Origin: Photobacterium sp. GJ3
GTDB taxonomy: Bacteria > Pseudomonadota > Gammaproteobacteria > Enterobacterales > Vibrionaceae
NCBI RefSeq assembly: GCF_018199995.1
Contig: NZ_CP073578.1
Location: 620,001-684,000, forward strand
Direction of reading: 5' to 3'
DNA: 64,000 bases
Position numbers and translations under genes: made by a program. Every line of letters starts with the position of its first letter. Position 1 is the stretch's first letter. Positions 30,633 through 41,356 of the stretch are shown one piece after another. A model generated the notes under the pieces. It did not search any database and was not told the origin of the DNA. It saw nothing but the letters and a program-made list of their open reading frames with translations.

Positions 30633-31847
30633 ATGAAACTGCCAATATATTTAGATTATTCTGCTACTTGCCCTGTTGATCCACGTGTTGCCGAGAAAAT
30701 GGTGCAATGCATGACAATGGACGGAAACTTCGGTAACCCGGCGTCCCGTTCTCACCGTTTCGGCTGGCAAGCCGAAGAAGCAGTTGATACTGCCCGTGAG
30801 CAAGTGGCTGACCTGCTGAATGCTGATCCACGCGAGATCGTATTCACGTCAGGTGCAACAGAATCTGATAATTTGGCGATTAAAGGTGTCGCACACTTTT
30901 ACGCGAAGAAAGGTAAGCACATCATTACCTGCAAAACCGAGCACAAAGCAGTTCTGGACCCATGTCGTCAACTGGAGCGTGAAGGCTTCGAGGTGACTTA
31001 TCTGGAGCCTGAAACCAATGGTCTGATCGATCTGGCGAAATTGCGTGATGCCATTCGTGAAGACACCATTCTGGTTTCTATCATGCACGTGAACAATGAA
31101 ATCGGTGTGATTCAAGACATCACAGCGATCGGTGAAATCTGCCGTGAAAACGGTGTGATTTGCCACGTGGACGCTGCGCAATCTGCAGGCAAACTGCCAA
31201 TTGATGTTCAGGAAATGAAAGTTGACCTGATCTCTCTGTCTGCACACAAAGTTTATGGCCCGAAAGGGATTGGCGCACTTTATGTTCGTCGTAAGCCGCG
31301 TATCCGTCTGGAAGCGCAGATGCATGGTGGTGGTCATGAGCGCGGTATGCGTTCAGGGACTCTGGCAACGCATCAGATCGTGGGCATGGGCGAAGCATTC
31401 CGTATTGCAAAAGAAGATATGGAAAAAGATCGTCAGCACGCACTGGCGCTGCGCAACCGCCTGCTGGACGGTGTGAACGACATCGAAGCGATGACGGTCA
31501 ACGGTGACCTGGAACAACGTGTTCCGCACAACCTGAACATCAGCTTTGCTTTTGTTGAAGGTGAGTCGCTGTTGATGGCGCTGAAAGACCTGGCGGTTTC
31601 TTCAGGTTCTGCCTGTACTTCTGCAAGTCTGGAGCCTTCTTATGTACTGCGTGCATTGGGTCTGGACGACGAGCTGGCACACAGTTCAATCCGCTTCTCT
31701 TTCGGTCGATTCACAACTGAAGAAGAAGTAGACTACGCAATTTCGCAAATCAGTTCCGCAGTCAACAAACTGCGTGAGATGTCACCGCTTTGGGATATGT
31801 ACAAAGAGGGAATCGATCTGAACACAGTTGAGTGGGCGCACCACTAA
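30633..31847 (+). CDS. iscS: Cysteine desulfurase IscS
   Basis: 404 residues from the ATG at 30633 ([19 protein letters not shown]), the length and start of E. coli IscS; TTGGAG lies upstream. It is a PLP enzyme that takes sulfur from cysteine as a persulfide. The PLP lysine is in [12 protein letters not shown]; the mobile loop carrying the active cysteine is [15 protein letters not shown]. It supplies sulfur to IscU and to tRNA thiolation enzymes. Confidence 0.98.
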   Translation: MKLPIYLDYSATCPVDPRVAEKMVQCMTMDGNFGNPASRSHRFGWQAEEAVDTAREQVADLLNADPREIVFTSGATESDNLAIKGVAHFYAKKGKHIITCKTEHKAVLDPCRQLEREGFEVTYLEPETNGLIDLAKLRDAIREDTILVSIMHVNNEIGVIQDITAIGEICRENGVICHVDAAQSAGKLPIDVQEMKVDLISLSAHKVYGPKGIGALYVRRKPRIRLEAQMHGGGHERGMRSGTLATHQIVGMGEAFRIAKEDMEKDRQHALALRNRLLDGVNDIEAMTVNGDLEQRVPHNLNISFAFVEGESLLMALKDLAVSSGSACTSASLEPSYVLRALGLDDELAHSSIRFSFGRFTTEEEVDYAISQISSAVNKLREMSPLWDMYKEGIDLNTVEWAHH

Positions 31848-31879
31848 GTTGCGATCTGCACGAATTCGAGGATACTACC

Positions 31880-32266
31880 ATGGCATATAGTGACAAAGTA
31901 ATTGATCATTATGAGAATCCACGTAACGTGGGCTCTTTTGACAAAGATGACAAAAACATCGGTAGCGGTATGGTGGGTGCACCAGCCTGTGGCGATGTGA
32001 TGAAACTGCAAATCAAGGTATCGGATGAAGGTATCATTGAAGATGCACGCTTTAAAACATACGGTTGTGGTTCAGCAATCGCATCCAGCTCTCTGATCAC
32101 TGAGTGGGTTAAAGGGAAGACACTGGACGAAGCTGCATCGATCAAAAACTCAGCCATTGCTGAAGAGCTGGAATTACCTCCTGTGAAGGTACACTGCTCG
32201 ATTCTGGCTGAGGACGCCATCAAGGCGGCAGTCAGCGATTACAAAAAGAAACATCAAAGCAATTAA
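31880..32266 (+). CDS. iscU: Iron-sulfur cluster scaffold IscU
   Basis: 128 residues from the ATG at 31880, identical in length to E. coli IscU. Cluster-assembly residues are Cys37, Asp39, Cys63, His105 and Cys106. LPPVK at 99-103 is the recognition motif for the HscA chaperone, also present in this operon. It is the scaffold on which IscS sulfur and iron are joined. Confidence 0.98.
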   Translation: MAYSDKVIDHYENPRNVGSFDKDDKNIGSGMVGAPACGDVMKLQIKVSDEGIIEDARFKTYGCGSAIASSSLITEWVKGKTLDEAASIKNSAIAEELELPPVKVHCSILAEDAIKAAVSDYKKKHQSN

Positions 32267-32286
32267 TGAAATAAGGGTTGTTGTAT

Positions 32287-32610
32287 ATGGCCATTACCAT
32301 CACTGAAGCGGCGGCGAGCCGTGTTGCGGCTTTTCTGGAAAATCGAGGCAAAGGCATTGGCTTGCGCCTGGGGGTCCGGACATCAGGATGTTCTGGTATG
32401 GCCTATGTCCTTGAGTTCGTTGACGAACTGGATGAAGGAGATCAGATTTTCGAGCAACATGGTGTGAAAGTCATCGTGGATGCCAAAAGTCTGGTTTATC
32501 TGGAAGGGACAGAACTGGATTTTGCCAAAGAAGGGCTGAATGAAGGTTTTCAATTCAACAACCCGAATGTATCCAGCGAATGTGGTTGTGGTGAAAGCTT
32601 CAACGTTTAA
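32287..32610 (+). CDS. iscA: Iron-sulfur cluster carrier IscA
   Basis: 107 residues from the ATG at 32287. A-type carrier fold with the three conserved cysteines Cys35 (TSGCSG), Cys99 and Cys101 (ECGCGESF). It passes clusters from IscU to targets. It lies 20 bp after iscU, with GGGTTG as a modest ribosome site. Confidence 0.97.
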   Translation: MAITITEAAASRVAAFLENRGKGIGLRLGVRTSGCSGMAYVLEFVDELDEGDQIFEQHGVKVIVDAKSLVYLEGTELDFAKEGLNEGFQFNNPNVSSECGCGESFNV

Positions 32611-32690
32611 TATTTGCTGACGGCAGACCCTGCCAGGGCGCGGACCTTCAGTGCCGCGCTACTTGCTTGTAAACCGATATCAGACGCCAT

Positions 32691-33209
32691 ATGAATCATT
32701 TCGAACTCTTTGGGCTACCTTTCCAATTTGAATTGGACGGTAGCCTTCTTGCCACTCGCTTCCGCGAATTACAACGCCGATTCCATCCGGATAACTTTGC
32801 GACCGCTTCAGAGCGTGATCGATTGATGGCTGTCCAGAAGGCAGCGCAAATCAATGATGCATTTCAGACGCTGAAAAATCCGGTATCCCGTGCGGAATAT
32901 ATGCTGGCAGAGAACGGCGTAGATATTCGTGCAGAGCAGCAAACCTTGCAGGATCCAGAATTTCTGATGCAGCAAATGGAACTGCGCGAAGCTTTGGAAG
33001 AGATTCCTTCCGCTGCTGATCCACAAGCAGCTCTGTTTGATTTTGATCTGCAGGCCGTACATTTGCAAAAAGCCCAGCTCAGTGAGCTGAAGACCCTGCT
33101 GGAATCCGGTGAGTGGGAACCAGCAGCCGTTGCAGTGCGAAAACTGAAGTTTATCGACAAACTGCGTACTGAAGTCGAGCGTCTTGAAGAGACGATGTTC
33201 GACGACTAA
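32691..33209 (+). CDS. hscB: Co-chaperone HscB
   Basis: 172 residues (E. coli 171). N-terminal J domain (1-75) with the HPD motif in RRFHPDNFA; the C-terminal three-helix domain binds IscU. It brings the IscU-cluster complex to HscA and stimulates its ATPase. An 80-bp gap separates it from iscA, containing no clear terminator. Confidence 0.96.
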   Translation: MNHFELFGLPFQFELDGSLLATRFRELQRRFHPDNFATASERDRLMAVQKAAQINDAFQTLKNPVSRAEYMLAENGVDIRAEQQTLQDPEFLMQQMELREALEEIPSAADPQAALFDFDLQAVHLQKAQLSELKTLLESGEWEPAAVAVRKLKFIDKLRTEVERLEETMFDD

Positions 33210-33250
33210 CTCTTTCAACCCTATTCCAGCGAAAGCCCACAGGAAGGACA

Positions 33251-35104
33251 ATGGCACTGTTACAGATTGCTGAACCCGGTCAAAGTGCTGCACCGCATGA
33301 ACATAAACTCGCGGTGGGAATTGATCTGGGAACAACCAACTCCCTCGTTGCTGCGGTCCGTAGCGGCGTGGCTGAGACTCTGCCAGACGAGCAAGGCAAG
33401 TCAATTTTACCCTCTGTCGTTCATTACGATGCGGACACGATTCGCGTGGGTGAACCCGCAAAATCACTCGCCCAGCAAGATCCGGCGAATACTATCATCT
33501 CTGTAAAGCGAATGATGGGACGTTCTCTGGCTGATATTCAGCAACGTTATCCGAATCTGCCTTATCAGTTTGAAGCGTCTGAGTCTGGCTTACCTCAGGT
33601 CGTGACCCGCCGGGGGAAAGTGAATCCGGTTCAGGTGTCTGCTGATATCCTGAAACACTTGAGTGAGCGTGCTAAAGCGACTCTGGGTGGCGATCTTGAA
33701 GGTGTGGTGATTACGGTCCCTGCATATTTTGATGACGCTCAGCGCGCCGGTACTAAAGATGCTGCAGCGCTGGCCAATCTCAAGGTCCTGCGTTTACTGA
33801 ATGAACCGACAGCGGCGGCAATTGCGTATGGCCTGGATTCAGGTCAGGAAGGCGTGATTGCTGTCTATGACCTGGGTGGGGGGACTTTCGATATCTCCAT
33901 TCTGCGTTTGTCGAAAGGTGTTTTCGAAGTTCTGGCAACGGGTGGCGATACCGCATTGGGCGGGGATGACTTTGACCATCTGCTGAGTGACTGGATTCTT
34001 GCCCAGAGCGGCCACGAAGCTGCACTGACGGCGTCTGAACGCCGTGCGCTGCACGATGTCTCTACCGCTGCCAAAATCACACTGTCTGATCAGGATCAGG
34101 CTGACATTGATGTGCTGGGCTGGCAGGGTACGATTTCCCGGGCACAGTTTGATGCGCTGATTCAGCCATTAGTGAAAAAGACTTTGATGTCTTGCCGTCG
34201 CGCTGTAAAAGATGCCGGCATCGATCTGGATGAAGTGATTGAAACCGTCATGGTTGGCGGGTCAACCCGAGTTCCGTTGGTACGGGATATGGTTGGCGGT
34301 TTCTTCGGAAAAACGCCACTGACCTCAATCGATCCGGATAAAGTGGTTGCGATTGGTGCTGCGATTCAGGCGGATATTCTGGCTGGTAATAAGCCTGATT
34401 CAGAAATGCTGCTGCTGGATGTGATCCCGCTTTCTCTGGGTATCGAAACCATGGGTGGCATGATTGAGAAAATTATTCCACGCAATACGACAATCCCTGT
34501 GGCTCGTGCACAAGAGTTCACCACGTTTAAAGATGGCCAGACAGCGATGTCGGTACATGTGGTGCAGGGTGAGCGGGAAATGGTCGCAGATTGCCGTTCC
34601 CTGGCGCGCTTTACCCTGCGTGGTATTCCGGCCATGGCAGCGGGCGCGGCGCACATTCGCGTGACCTATCAGGTAGATGCGGATGGGCTGCTGTCGGTGA
34701 CCGCGATGGAGAAAAGTTCTGGTGTTCAGTCATCTATTCAGGTCAAACCTTCTTATGGTCTGACGGATAACGAAATCGCCGACATGATCCGCGACTCAAT
34801 GACACATGCCCGTGAAGATAAAGACGCGCGTGCGCTTGCCGAACAGCGTGTCGAAGCGGACCGTGTGCTTGAGGGGCTGATTGCTGCGCTGGCTGCCGAT
34901 GGCGAGACGCTGTTGTCGAAAGAAGAGCGTGAAGCACTGGAAGCCGTGATGATGGAGCTGGTTCAATTGCGACAGGGTGATGATCCGCGCGCCATTGAAG
35001 CCGGTATTAAGAAAACAGATAAAGCAAGCCAGGAATTTGCCGCGCGCCGGATGGATAAATCCATTCGAGAGGCACTGGCCGGTCAATCGATTGATGAGGT
35101 TTAG
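33251..35104 (+). CDS. hscA: Hsp70-type chaperone HscA
   Basis: 617 residues (E. coli 616). The nucleotide-binding domain has [30 protein letters not shown] and [14 protein letters not shown]; the substrate domain starts near residue 390. It is the dedicated Hsp70 for cluster release from IscU, together with HscB. It starts 41 bp after hscB with AGGAAGG as ribosome site. Confidence 0.98.
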   Translation: MALLQIAEPGQSAAPHEHKLAVGIDLGTTNSLVAAVRSGVAETLPDEQGKSILPSVVHYDADTIRVGEPAKSLAQQDPANTIISVKRMMGRSLADIQQRYPNLPYQFEASESGLPQVVTRRGKVNPVQVSADILKHLSERAKATLGGDLEGVVITVPAYFDDAQRAGTKDAAALANLKVLRLLNEPTAAAIAYGLDSGQEGVIAVYDLGGGTFDISILRLSKGVFEVLATGGDTALGGDDFDHLLSDWILAQSGHEAALTASERRALHDVSTAAKITLSDQDQADIDVLGWQGTISRAQFDALIQPLVKKTLMSCRRAVKDAGIDLDEVIETVMVGGSTRVPLVRDMVGGFFGKTPLTSIDPDKVVAIGAAIQADILAGNKPDSEMLLLDVIPLSLGIETMGGMIEKIIPRNTTIPVARAQEFTTFKDGQTAMSVHVVQGEREMVADCRSLARFTLRGIPAMAAGAAHIRVTYQVDADGLLSVTAMEKSSGVQSSIQVKPSYGLTDNEIADMIRDSMTHAREDKDARALAEQRVEADRVLEGLIAALAADGETLLSKEEREALEAVMMELVQLRQGDDPRAIEAGIKKTDKASQEFAARRMDKSIREALAGQSIDEV

Positions 35105-35106
35105 GC

Positions 35107-35445
35107 ATGCCTAAAATTGTTGTATTACCCCATGTAGAACTTTGCCCGGAGGGGGCGGTACTGGAAGCCAAGACAGGTGAGACCGTACTGGATGTTGCCC
35201 TGCGTAATGGGATTGGCATTGAGCATGCCTGTGAGAAATCCTGTGCTTGTACAACCTGTCACATTGTCATCCGCGAGGGTTTTGACTCTCTGGAAGAAAG
35301 TGAAGAACTGGAAGATGACATGCTGGATAAAGCTTGGGGGCTGGAGCCAGAATCCCGTCTGGGTTGTCAGGCCAAAGTGGCTGATGAAGATTTGGTTGTA
35401 GAGATTCCACGCTACACCATCAATCTGGCCAGCGAAAACCACTAA
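35107..35445 (+). CDS. fdx: ISC-type [2Fe-2S] ferredoxin
   Basis: 112 residues (E. coli 111). Cluster ligands are Cys42, Cys48, Cys51 and Cys87, exactly the E. coli spacing (ACEKSCACTTC then LGCQAK). It gives electrons to cluster assembly on IscU. It starts two bases after the hscA stop, so the two are tightly coupled. Confidence 0.98.
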   Translation: MPKIVVLPHVELCPEGAVLEAKTGETVLDVALRNGIGIEHACEKSCACTTCHIVIREGFDSLEESEELEDDMLDKAWGLEPESRLGCQAKVADEDLVVEIPRYTINLASENH

Positions 35446-35532
35446 TTTCCCTCCAGCCCGTTCACGTGCCGTGAGCGGGCTTGCTACACTCTAAAGACTT
35501 CTTCTTTTCATCAAAGACCTGCAGGTGAAATT

Positions 35533-35733
35533 ATGGGACTGAAGTGGACGGATTCAAGAGAACTTGCCTTAGCATTAATCGATGCGCATCCGGATATTGA
35601 TCCCCAGCAAATCCATTTTGTGGACTTGAGAGATTGGATTCTGGCGTTGGACGTCTTCGATGATGATCCGAAACACTGCGGTGAAAAAGTGTTAGAAGCG
35701 GTACAAATGTGCTGGATGGAGGAAATGGACTGA
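35533..35733 (+). CDS. iscX: IscX, ISC adaptor protein
   Basis: 66 residues, acidic, the same length as E. coli IscX. MGLKWTDSRELALALIDAHPDIDPQ and FVDLRDWILALD are diagnostic. It binds IscS and moderates its activity, perhaps as an iron sensor. It is the last gene of the isc operon; a GCAGGTG site precedes the ATG. Confidence 0.96.
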   Translation: MGLKWTDSRELALALIDAHPDIDPQQIHFVDLRDWILALDVFDDDPKHCGEKVLEAVQMCWMEEMD

Positions 35734-35875
35734 CGTTGATTGCAACAATAGTCGATCATTCTCTTAATCTTGCTGCAAATGCCTTGTTTATTTGTGGTTT
35801 TGTCGGCAAGGTGAACCAATCGCTTACGATTTTCAGTTCAGGCCAATCATTTACCTGTAACTGATAAAGCTATTC

Positions 35876-35907
35876 AGCGGGCCCTGAGGTCCGCTTTGTT
35901 GTTTTTT
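35876..35907 (+). terminator. Terminator of the isc operon
   Basis: AGCGGGCC / GGTCCGCT (8-bp stem with one wobble, CTGA loop) followed by TTGTTGTTTTTT, 142 bp after iscX. Confidence 0.88.
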
Positions 35908-36088
35908 CGCACGGCTTATCTTGCTTCTTGCCGGAGCGACCCCCATAACCATGGATATTTGAAGGGCGATGCAGTGCATTGACCTGAAAAAGCATGACCC
36001 ACGGGTGCAGAGCCAGGTGCTCTGATGAGATAAGCATGCCGTCGGCTGTGTTGAACACGGTATCCGGCGATGATTCGAGGAGTTTTTC
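35908..36088 (+). other. Leader region upstream of pepB
   Basis: The 355 bp between iscX and pepB hold the isc terminator and then about 180 bp before the pepB start. It has small inverted repeats (GAGC...GCTC near 36010-36022) and an 18-codon open frame at 35969-36025 behind GAAGGGCG. I recognise nothing specific; it is probably the pepB promoter and 5' UTR. Confidence 0.4.
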
Positions 36089-37378
36089 ATGTCTGCCACT
36101 ATGTCAGTCTTCCTGACCGAAGAAACCGCAGCAGCGCAATGGGGCGAGAACGCCCTGATTTCCTTTACTGCTGAAGGTGTCCAAATTCATATCACCAATG
36201 ATGATGTGCTCAACACAATTCAGCGGGCCGGTCGCCTGCTGGACGGGCAGGGGATTAAGCAGGTTAGCCTCAGCGGAGAGGACTGGGATCTGGAAACGAT
36301 CTGGTCGTTTATTCAGGGACACCGGAACGCGAAGGCGGGCAATCAGGTCAGTTGGACTTCACTGGAAGATGCCGACGAAGCTGAACTTCAGGCGCGTCTG
36401 ACTGCAACCAATTGGGTGCGCGATATCATCAACCAGAGTGCCGAGGTGGTGAATCCGTCACACCTGGCAAATCGCGCGGGCGAATTTATCAAATCACTGG
36501 CCCCGGATCAGGTCACTTATAAAGTGATCAAAGGCAATGACTTGCTGGATGAAGGCTGGGTGGGCATTCACACGGTCGGCCGGGGTTCTGAGCGTTCGCC
36601 TGCAATGCTGATTCTGGATTACAACCCAACGGGGGATGCAGAAGCACCTGTGTTCGCTTGTCTGGTCGGTAAGGGCATTACCTTTGACTCCGGCGGTTAC
36701 AGCATGAAACCGTCTGCCGGTATGGCTTCGATGAAAGCCGACATGGGTGGTTCAGCCATGGCGACCGGTGGTCTTGCACTGGCGATTGCCCGTGGCGTAG
36801 AAAAGCGGATCAAGCTGGTTCTGTGCTGCGCTGAAAACATGGTGTCTGGTCGTGCCTTTAAACTGGGTGACATCATTACCTATAAAAATGGCAAGACGGT
36901 TGAAATCCTTAATACCGACGCCGAAGGCCGACTGGTACTGGCTGATGGCCTGATTTACGCCAGTGCCCAGAAGCCAAGCCTGATTATTGACTGTGCGACC
37001 CTGACGGGTGCTGCGAAAAATGCACTGGGCAATGACTATCATGCACTGTTCAGCTTTGATCACGGCATGGCGCAAAGAGCGCTGATCGCGGCCAGTGAAG
37101 AGCATGAAGGCCTGTGGCCGCTGCCGCTGGGCGAGCACCACCGTCGGATGATGCCGTCCGGTTTTGCGGATCTGGCTAATATTTCAAGCGGTGATTTTAT
37201 GCCAGGCGCCAGCACTGCGGCGGCATTCCTGTCTTACTTTGTCGAAGACTACAAACAAGGCTGGTTGCATTTAGACTGCAGCGGCACATACCGCAAGTCA
37301 GCCAGTGATAAGTGGGGCGTCGGTGCAACAGGCATGGGTGTGCGCACACTGGCAAATCTTCTGGCGCAGGACATTTAA
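36089..37378 (+). CDS. pepB: Peptidase B (M17 leucyl aminopeptidase family), copy 1
   Basis: 429 residues (E. coli PepB 427). Cytosolic aminopeptidase with two metal ions. Ligand motifs are [16 protein letters not shown], the aspartate in MKADMGG and [13 protein letters not shown] (Asp, Glu and the catalytic Arg). The N-terminus [22 protein letters not shown] matches the Vibrio PepB form, and the position after the isc operon is the usual one, so this is the orthologous copy. GAGGAG precedes the ATG. A strong terminator follows, then a paralogue. Confidence 0.96.
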   Translation: MSATMSVFLTEETAAAQWGENALISFTAEGVQIHITNDDVLNTIQRAGRLLDGQGIKQVSLSGEDWDLETIWSFIQGHRNAKAGNQVSWTSLEDADEAELQARLTATNWVRDIINQSAEVVNPSHLANRAGEFIKSLAPDQVTYKVIKGNDLLDEGWVGIHTVGRGSERSPAMLILDYNPTGDAEAPVFACLVGKGITFDSGGYSMKPSAGMASMKADMGGSAMATGGLALAIARGVEKRIKLVLCCAENMVSGRAFKLGDIITYKNGKTVEILNTDAEGRLVLADGLIYASAQKPSLIIDCATLTGAAKNALGNDYHALFSFDHGMAQRALIAASEEHEGLWPLPLGEHHRRMMPSGFADLANISSGDFMPGASTAAAFLSYFVEDYKQGWLHLDCSGTYRKSASDKWGVGATGMGVRTLANLLAQDI

Positions 37379-37400
37379 CTTTATCTTTGAATTGAATTGA

Positions 37401-37430
37401 CGCACAACAGGTCAGCCTGTTGTGCGTTTT
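37401..37430 (+). terminator. Terminator between the two pepB copies
   Basis: CGCACAACAGG / CCTGTTGTGCG, an 11-bp perfect stem with a TCAG loop, followed by TTTT. It lies only 22 bp after the first pepB and 19 bp before the start of the second. Confidence 0.9.
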
Positions 37431-37448
37431 AACGCAGGGAATACCGTT

Positions 37449-38726
37449 ATGCTTACCGTATTACTTTCCGCTGAACCGAGTCAGGGTGTCTGGGGCGACA
37501 AGGCGCTGGTTTCTTATCACAACGATAGTGCAGTGATTCACTTTCAGGGTGATTTTGTGCTGCGTCGCATCCAGCAGGCTGCCCGCCAACTGTCCAACCA
37601 GGGAGCAACGCAGGTTAGCCTGAGCGGCGATGGCTGGAGCTATGAGCGTCAGTGGGCGTTCTATTGTGGCTTTGTTGCACCCCGGAAAGCTGTTGAAGTG
37701 CAGTGGGCATCCGACGATGAAGATGAAATCGAACTGCTGAATGCGCGCCGCCGCAGTGCGGAGTGGGTGCGCCAGGTGGTGAACGCGACCCCGGAAGATA
37801 TGTATCCGGAGAAGCTGGCGAAAGACGCAGTTGCCTTCCTGGAAAATATTGCTGGCAACCACATCAGCCATGACATTCTGGTGGGTGACGAACTGCTGAG
37901 CGAAGGCTGGATCGGGACACACAGTGTTGGCCGCGCGAGCAGCCGCCCGCCAGTCATGCTGACGCTGGATTACAACCCGACTGGCGACGCCGATGCCCCG
38001 ATTCATGCTTGTCTGGTCGGGAAAGGGATCACGTTCGATTCCGGTGGTTACAGCATCAAGCCAAGTGCAGGCATGGTTGCGATGAAATGTGACATGGGCG
38101 GTGCAGCGACCGTTGCAGCAGCACTGGCTTATGCAATTGAGCAGGGCCTGAAGAAGCGTGTGAAACTGATTTTGTGCTGTGCAGAAAACATGGTTGCCGG
38201 GAACGCCTATAAACTGGGCGACGTGCTGACTTACAAGAATGGCCTGACGGTAGAAGTTGTGAATACAGATGCGGAAGGTCGTCTGGTTCTGGCTGATGGC
38301 CTGATCAAAGCCAGCGAAATGAAAGCGCCATTGATCATTGATGCCGCGACGCTGACAGGCGCAGCGATGATGGCCGTTGGTCAGGACTACAATGCTATTT
38401 TCTCGATGCAACCTGAACTGCTGAGAAAAGCGCAGCAGTTGTCTGAACTGGTCAATGAACCTGCATGGCCGTTACCGCTGCAGAAATGGCACCAGAGCTA
38501 TTGCCCGTCAGACTATGCGGATACCGCGAACAGCCGGACGGTGAAAGGCGGTGGTATGGGCGGCGCTTCGAATGCGGCAGCGTTCCTGTCTCGTTTCGTC
38601 AGTGATGACAGCCGCTGGGTACATTTTGACCTGGCTTCCTGCTTCCGGGATGGTGCGGATACCCGTTGGGCAGCTGGCGCGACCGGTCTGGGGGTAGCGA
38701 ATATTGCTGCCTTGCTGTTACAGTAA
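37449..38726 (+). CDS. Peptidase B (M17 leucyl aminopeptidase family), copy 2
   Basis: 425 residues from the ATG at 37449, which has AGGGA upstream. It aligns along its whole length with the preceding gene, with long near-identical stretches ([50 protein letters not shown]). All metal and catalytic residues are kept ([25 protein letters not shown]), so it should be active. The N-terminal domain has diverged more than the catalytic one. It looks like an old tandem duplication. The terminator between the copies means expression needs read-through or a hidden promoter in the end of the first gene. Confidence 0.93.
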   Translation: MLTVLLSAEPSQGVWGDKALVSYHNDSAVIHFQGDFVLRRIQQAARQLSNQGATQVSLSGDGWSYERQWAFYCGFVAPRKAVEVQWASDDEDEIELLNARRRSAEWVRQVVNATPEDMYPEKLAKDAVAFLENIAGNHISHDILVGDELLSEGWIGTHSVGRASSRPPVMLTLDYNPTGDADAPIHACLVGKGITFDSGGYSIKPSAGMVAMKCDMGGAATVAAALAYAIEQGLKKRVKLILCCAENMVAGNAYKLGDVLTYKNGLTVEVVNTDAEGRLVLADGLIKASEMKAPLIIDAATLTGAAMMAVGQDYNAIFSMQPELLRKAQQLSELVNEPAWPLPLQKWHQSYCPSDYADTANSRTVKGGGMGGASNAAAFLSRFVSDDSRWVHFDLASCFRDGADTRWAAGATGLGVANIAALLLQ

Positions 38727-38734
38727 GGCTCAGA

Positions 38735-38752
38735 GGGCAGGGAAGCCTGCCC
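38735..38752 (+). other. Hairpin between pepB copy 2 and ndk
   Basis: GGGCAGG-GAAG-CCTGCCC, a 7-bp perfect stem with a tetraloop and no T-run. It may be an RNA-stability element or a partial stop before ndk. Confidence 0.45.
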
Positions 38753-38785
38753 GCCTGAAGTGAATCAAGCATAAGGAATATAATA

Positions 38786-39214
38786 ATGACAATTGAACGT
38801 ACCTTCTCAATTGTGAAGCCTGACGCCGTGGGACGGAACCAGATTGGCGCAATTTATCACCGGATGGAAAGCGCGGGCCTGACGATCGTTGCGGCCAAAA
38901 TGCTGCACCTGACTGCCGAGCAAGCGCAAGGCTTTTACGCAGAGCATGAAGGCAAACCTTTTTATGAACCACTGATTGAATTCATGACCTCAGGTCCGGT
39001 CATGGTTCAGGTGCTGGAAGGTGAGCAGGCGATTCCCCGCTACCGTGAACTGATGGGCAAAACCAACCCGGAAGAAGCGGCTTGTGGCACCCTGCGCAAT
39101 GATTTTGCAGAAAATACACGACTGAACGCAGTTCACGGCTCCGACAGCCCTGAATCTGCTGCGCGTGAAATTGCGTACTTCTTCTCTGAGGACGAGATTT
39201 GCCCGCGTGGGTAA
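38786..39214 (+). CDS. ndk: Nucleoside diphosphate kinase
   Basis: 142 residues (E. coli 143). It balances nucleoside triphosphates by ping-pong transfer through a phosphohistidine. [21 protein letters not shown] is the standard start; the active histidine is His117 in [18 protein letters not shown] lies upstream of the ATG. The pepB-ndk-rlmN order matches other Vibrionaceae and enterics. Confidence 0.98.
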   Translation: MTIERTFSIVKPDAVGRNQIGAIYHRMESAGLTIVAAKMLHLTAEQAQGFYAEHEGKPFYEPLIEFMTSGPVMVQVLEGEQAIPRYRELMGKTNPEEAACGTLRNDFAENTRLNAVHGSDSPESAAREIAYFFSEDEICPRG

Positions 39215-39233
39215 GCGTCAGCCAGAATTGAAC

Positions 39234-39262
39234 AAACGGGAAGCTCAGGCTTCCCGTTTCCG
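39234..39262 (+). terminator. Terminator after ndk
   Basis: AAACGGGAAGC / GCTTCCCGTTT, an 11-bp perfect stem with a TCAG loop; the T-run is short (TTT within the stem). Confidence 0.75.
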
Positions 39263-39406
39263 TATGGAGTCATCCACACGGCTCAACTATGCTTTCTGTG
39301 GGAAAAGTGGAAACGCATCGATAAAGTCTGTACAATTTCGCGCCTTGAATCTCCCGTATTCGGGCCACCCAAACGGATCTGTCATTTTTTAGTGAGGCAA
39401 CAACCG

Positions 39407-40531
39407 ATGACTAATGCCAAAATCAATCTGCTGGATTTTGATCGCGAAGGACTGCGGCAATACTTTGCCGATGAGCTGGGCGAAAAAGCCTTCCGCGCCG
39501 ATCAGGTCATGAAGTGGATGTATCATTTCGGTTGTGATGACTTCGATCAAATGACGAACATCAACAAGAAGCTGCGCGAAAAGCTGAAAGTTGTCGCTGA
39601 AATTCGTGCGCCTTACGTGTCGGAAGCACAGCATTCCTCAGACGGCACCATCAAATGGGCGATGCGTGTTGGCGATCAGGATGTTGAAACCGTGTATATC
39701 CCGGAAGATGACCGGGCGACCTTGTGCGTTTCATCTCAGGTCGGCTGTGCGCTGGACTGTAAGTTCTGTTCCACAGCGCAGCAGGGTTTCAACCGGAACC
39801 TGAAGGTTTCAGAAATTATCGGTCAGGTTTGGCGTGCAGCCAAAGAAATCGGTGTTGAGAAAGAAACGGGTCGCCGCCCAATCACCAATGTGGTGATGAT
39901 GGGGATGGGTGAACCGCTGCTCAACATGAAAAACTTGATCCCGTCGCTGAAAATCATGCTCGACGATCTGGGTTTCGGCCTGTCCAAGCGCCGCGTCACC
40001 GTTTCGACTTCGGGTGTGGTTTCTGGTTTGGAGCAAATGATCGGAAAAATCGATGTTGCACTGGCGATTTCTCTGCACGCAGGAAACGATCAGCTGCGTT
40101 CTGAAATCATGCCAATTAACGACAGATACAACATTGAAACCTTCCTGGATGTTGTCCGTCGTTATGTGGCTTCTTCGAATGCGAACCGCGGGAAAGTCAC
40201 CGTGGAATATATCCTGCTCGATCATGTTAATGACAGCATGGATCATGCGCGTGAGCTGGCCCAAACGCTGAAAGATACCCCAGCGAAAATCAACCTGATC
40301 CCGTTTAACCCGTACCCGGGCTCGCCTTACCGTAAACCAAGTAATTCCAGAATCGATCGGTTTATGAAGACCTTGATGGAATATGACTTTACGGTCACCG
40401 TGCGGAAAACGCGCGGGGATGATATTGATGCAGCCTGCGGACAGTTGGTGGGAGATGTGATTGACCGCACGAAAAGAACCATGGCCAAGCAAGCCCATGG
40501 TGAACCAATTCCGGTTAAAGCGGTCTCATAA
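39407..40531 (+). CDS. rlmN: Dual-specificity RNA methyltransferase RlmN
   Basis: 374 residues from the ATG at 39407 with GTGAGG upstream. A radical-SAM enzyme that methylates C2 of A2503 in 23S rRNA and A37 in some tRNAs. The cluster motif is [15 protein letters not shown] (CxxxCxxC); the SAM motif [13 protein letters not shown] follows, and a conserved cysteine lies in [10 protein letters not shown] near the C-terminus, the methyl-carrying Cys equivalent. It heads the rlmN-pilW-rodZ-ispG-hisS cluster. Confidence 0.97.
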   Translation: MTNAKINLLDFDREGLRQYFADELGEKAFRADQVMKWMYHFGCDDFDQMTNINKKLREKLKVVAEIRAPYVSEAQHSSDGTIKWAMRVGDQDVETVYIPEDDRATLCVSSQVGCALDCKFCSTAQQGFNRNLKVSEIIGQVWRAAKEIGVEKETGRRPITNVVMMGMGEPLLNMKNLIPSLKIMLDDLGFGLSKRRVTVSTSGVVSGLEQMIGKIDVALAISLHAGNDQLRSEIMPINDRYNIETFLDVVRRYVASSNANRGKVTVEYILLDHVNDSMDHARELAQTLKDTPAKINLIPFNPYPGSPYRKPSNSRIDRFMKTLMEYDFTVTVRKTRGDDIDAACGQLVGDVIDRTKRTMAKQAHGEPIPVKAVS

Positions 40532-40585
40532 CCAAGAGATGCCACCCTGAAGAGGGCATTTCAGGGATGCGTGCAGGGAGCAATG

Positions 40586-41356
40586 ATGGTCCGTCAGAGA
40601 CTGTATCCAATCACAAGCGGCATGATAGCCGCTTGTTTTTTAATGGGCTGTGTGACCGTAGAATCGCCAGCCAAGCGACAATCCGTTGATCCTGTTGCGG
40701 CTTCTGATGCCAGAGTGACGCTGGGCCTGAGTTATCTGGAGCGCGGCCAGTGGCAGCGCGCCCATCTGAATTTGCAAAAAGCACTCGATGCCGCCCCCGC
40801 TTATCCAAGAGCACAGTTGGCATTGGCACATTATTACCAGAAAGTGGGTGAAAATCGTTCAGCTGAAGCACTCTATGTCCGGGCTTTGCAAGATTCCCCA
40901 AAAAATGGCGATGTGCTTAATAACTATGGTGTATTCTTGTGTAGTGAAGACCGCTACGGTGAGGCGATTTCGGCTTTTGACCGAGCCGTCCTGCAACCGG
41001 ATTATTTTCAGGTCGCATCCAGCTATGAAAATGCTGCTTTGTGCAGCATGAAGCAAGGGAATGCGACAGAGGCAGCGGATTATTTCAGAAAAACACTGGA
41101 TCATGAACCATACCGGCCAGTCGCCATGCTGCAACTGGCGAAAATAGAGATGAGCGACGGTCAATTCCGTGCAGCCGATGACAGACTGGCTCAGTTCAGC
41201 CAGCGTTATGGTGAGACTGCTGATAGTCTTCTTCTTAAAATTCAGTTGTCCCGCCGGAATGGTCGCCTTGATCGGGTGGAAAAATATGCCGAATTGTTAA
41301 GACAACAATTTCCTGATTCTCAGCAATATCAGAATTATCTAGCCAATGAATACTGA
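40586..41356 (+). CDS. pilW: Type IV pilus biogenesis TPR lipoprotein PilW/PilF
   Basis: 256 residues from the ATG at 40586, five bases after GGGAG; ATG 40583 is equally in frame. Lipoprotein signal ending FLMGC. The mature part is a run of tetratricopeptide repeats from about residue 45 (LGLSYLERGQWQRAHLNLQKAL, LALAHYYQKVGENRSAEALYVRAL, NNYGVFLCSEDRYGEAISAFDRAV). The family helps the PilQ secretin assemble in the outer membrane. The end overlaps rodZ by 11 bp. Confidence 0.93.
   Translation: MVRQRLYPITSGMIAACFLMGCVTVESPAKRQSVDPVAASDARVTLGLSYLERGQWQRAHLNLQKALDAAPAYPRAQLALAHYYQKVGENRSAEALYVRALQDSPKNGDVLNNYGVFLCSEDRYGEAISAFDRAVLQPDYFQVASSYENAALCSMKQGNATEAADYFRKTLDHEPYRPVAMLQLAKIEMSDGQFRAADDRLAQFSQRYGETADSLLLKIQLSRRNGRLDRVEKYAELLRQQFPDSQQYQNYLANEY

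Noticed and set aside
35969..36025. 18-codon small ORF in the pepB leader
   Set aside because: Ribosome site is modest and no homologue or regulatory logic was seen; kept only as a note in the leader entry.
37461..38411. 316-codon minus-strand frame opposite the second pepB
   Set aside because: Shadow of a clear M17 peptidase gene; no recognisable domain.
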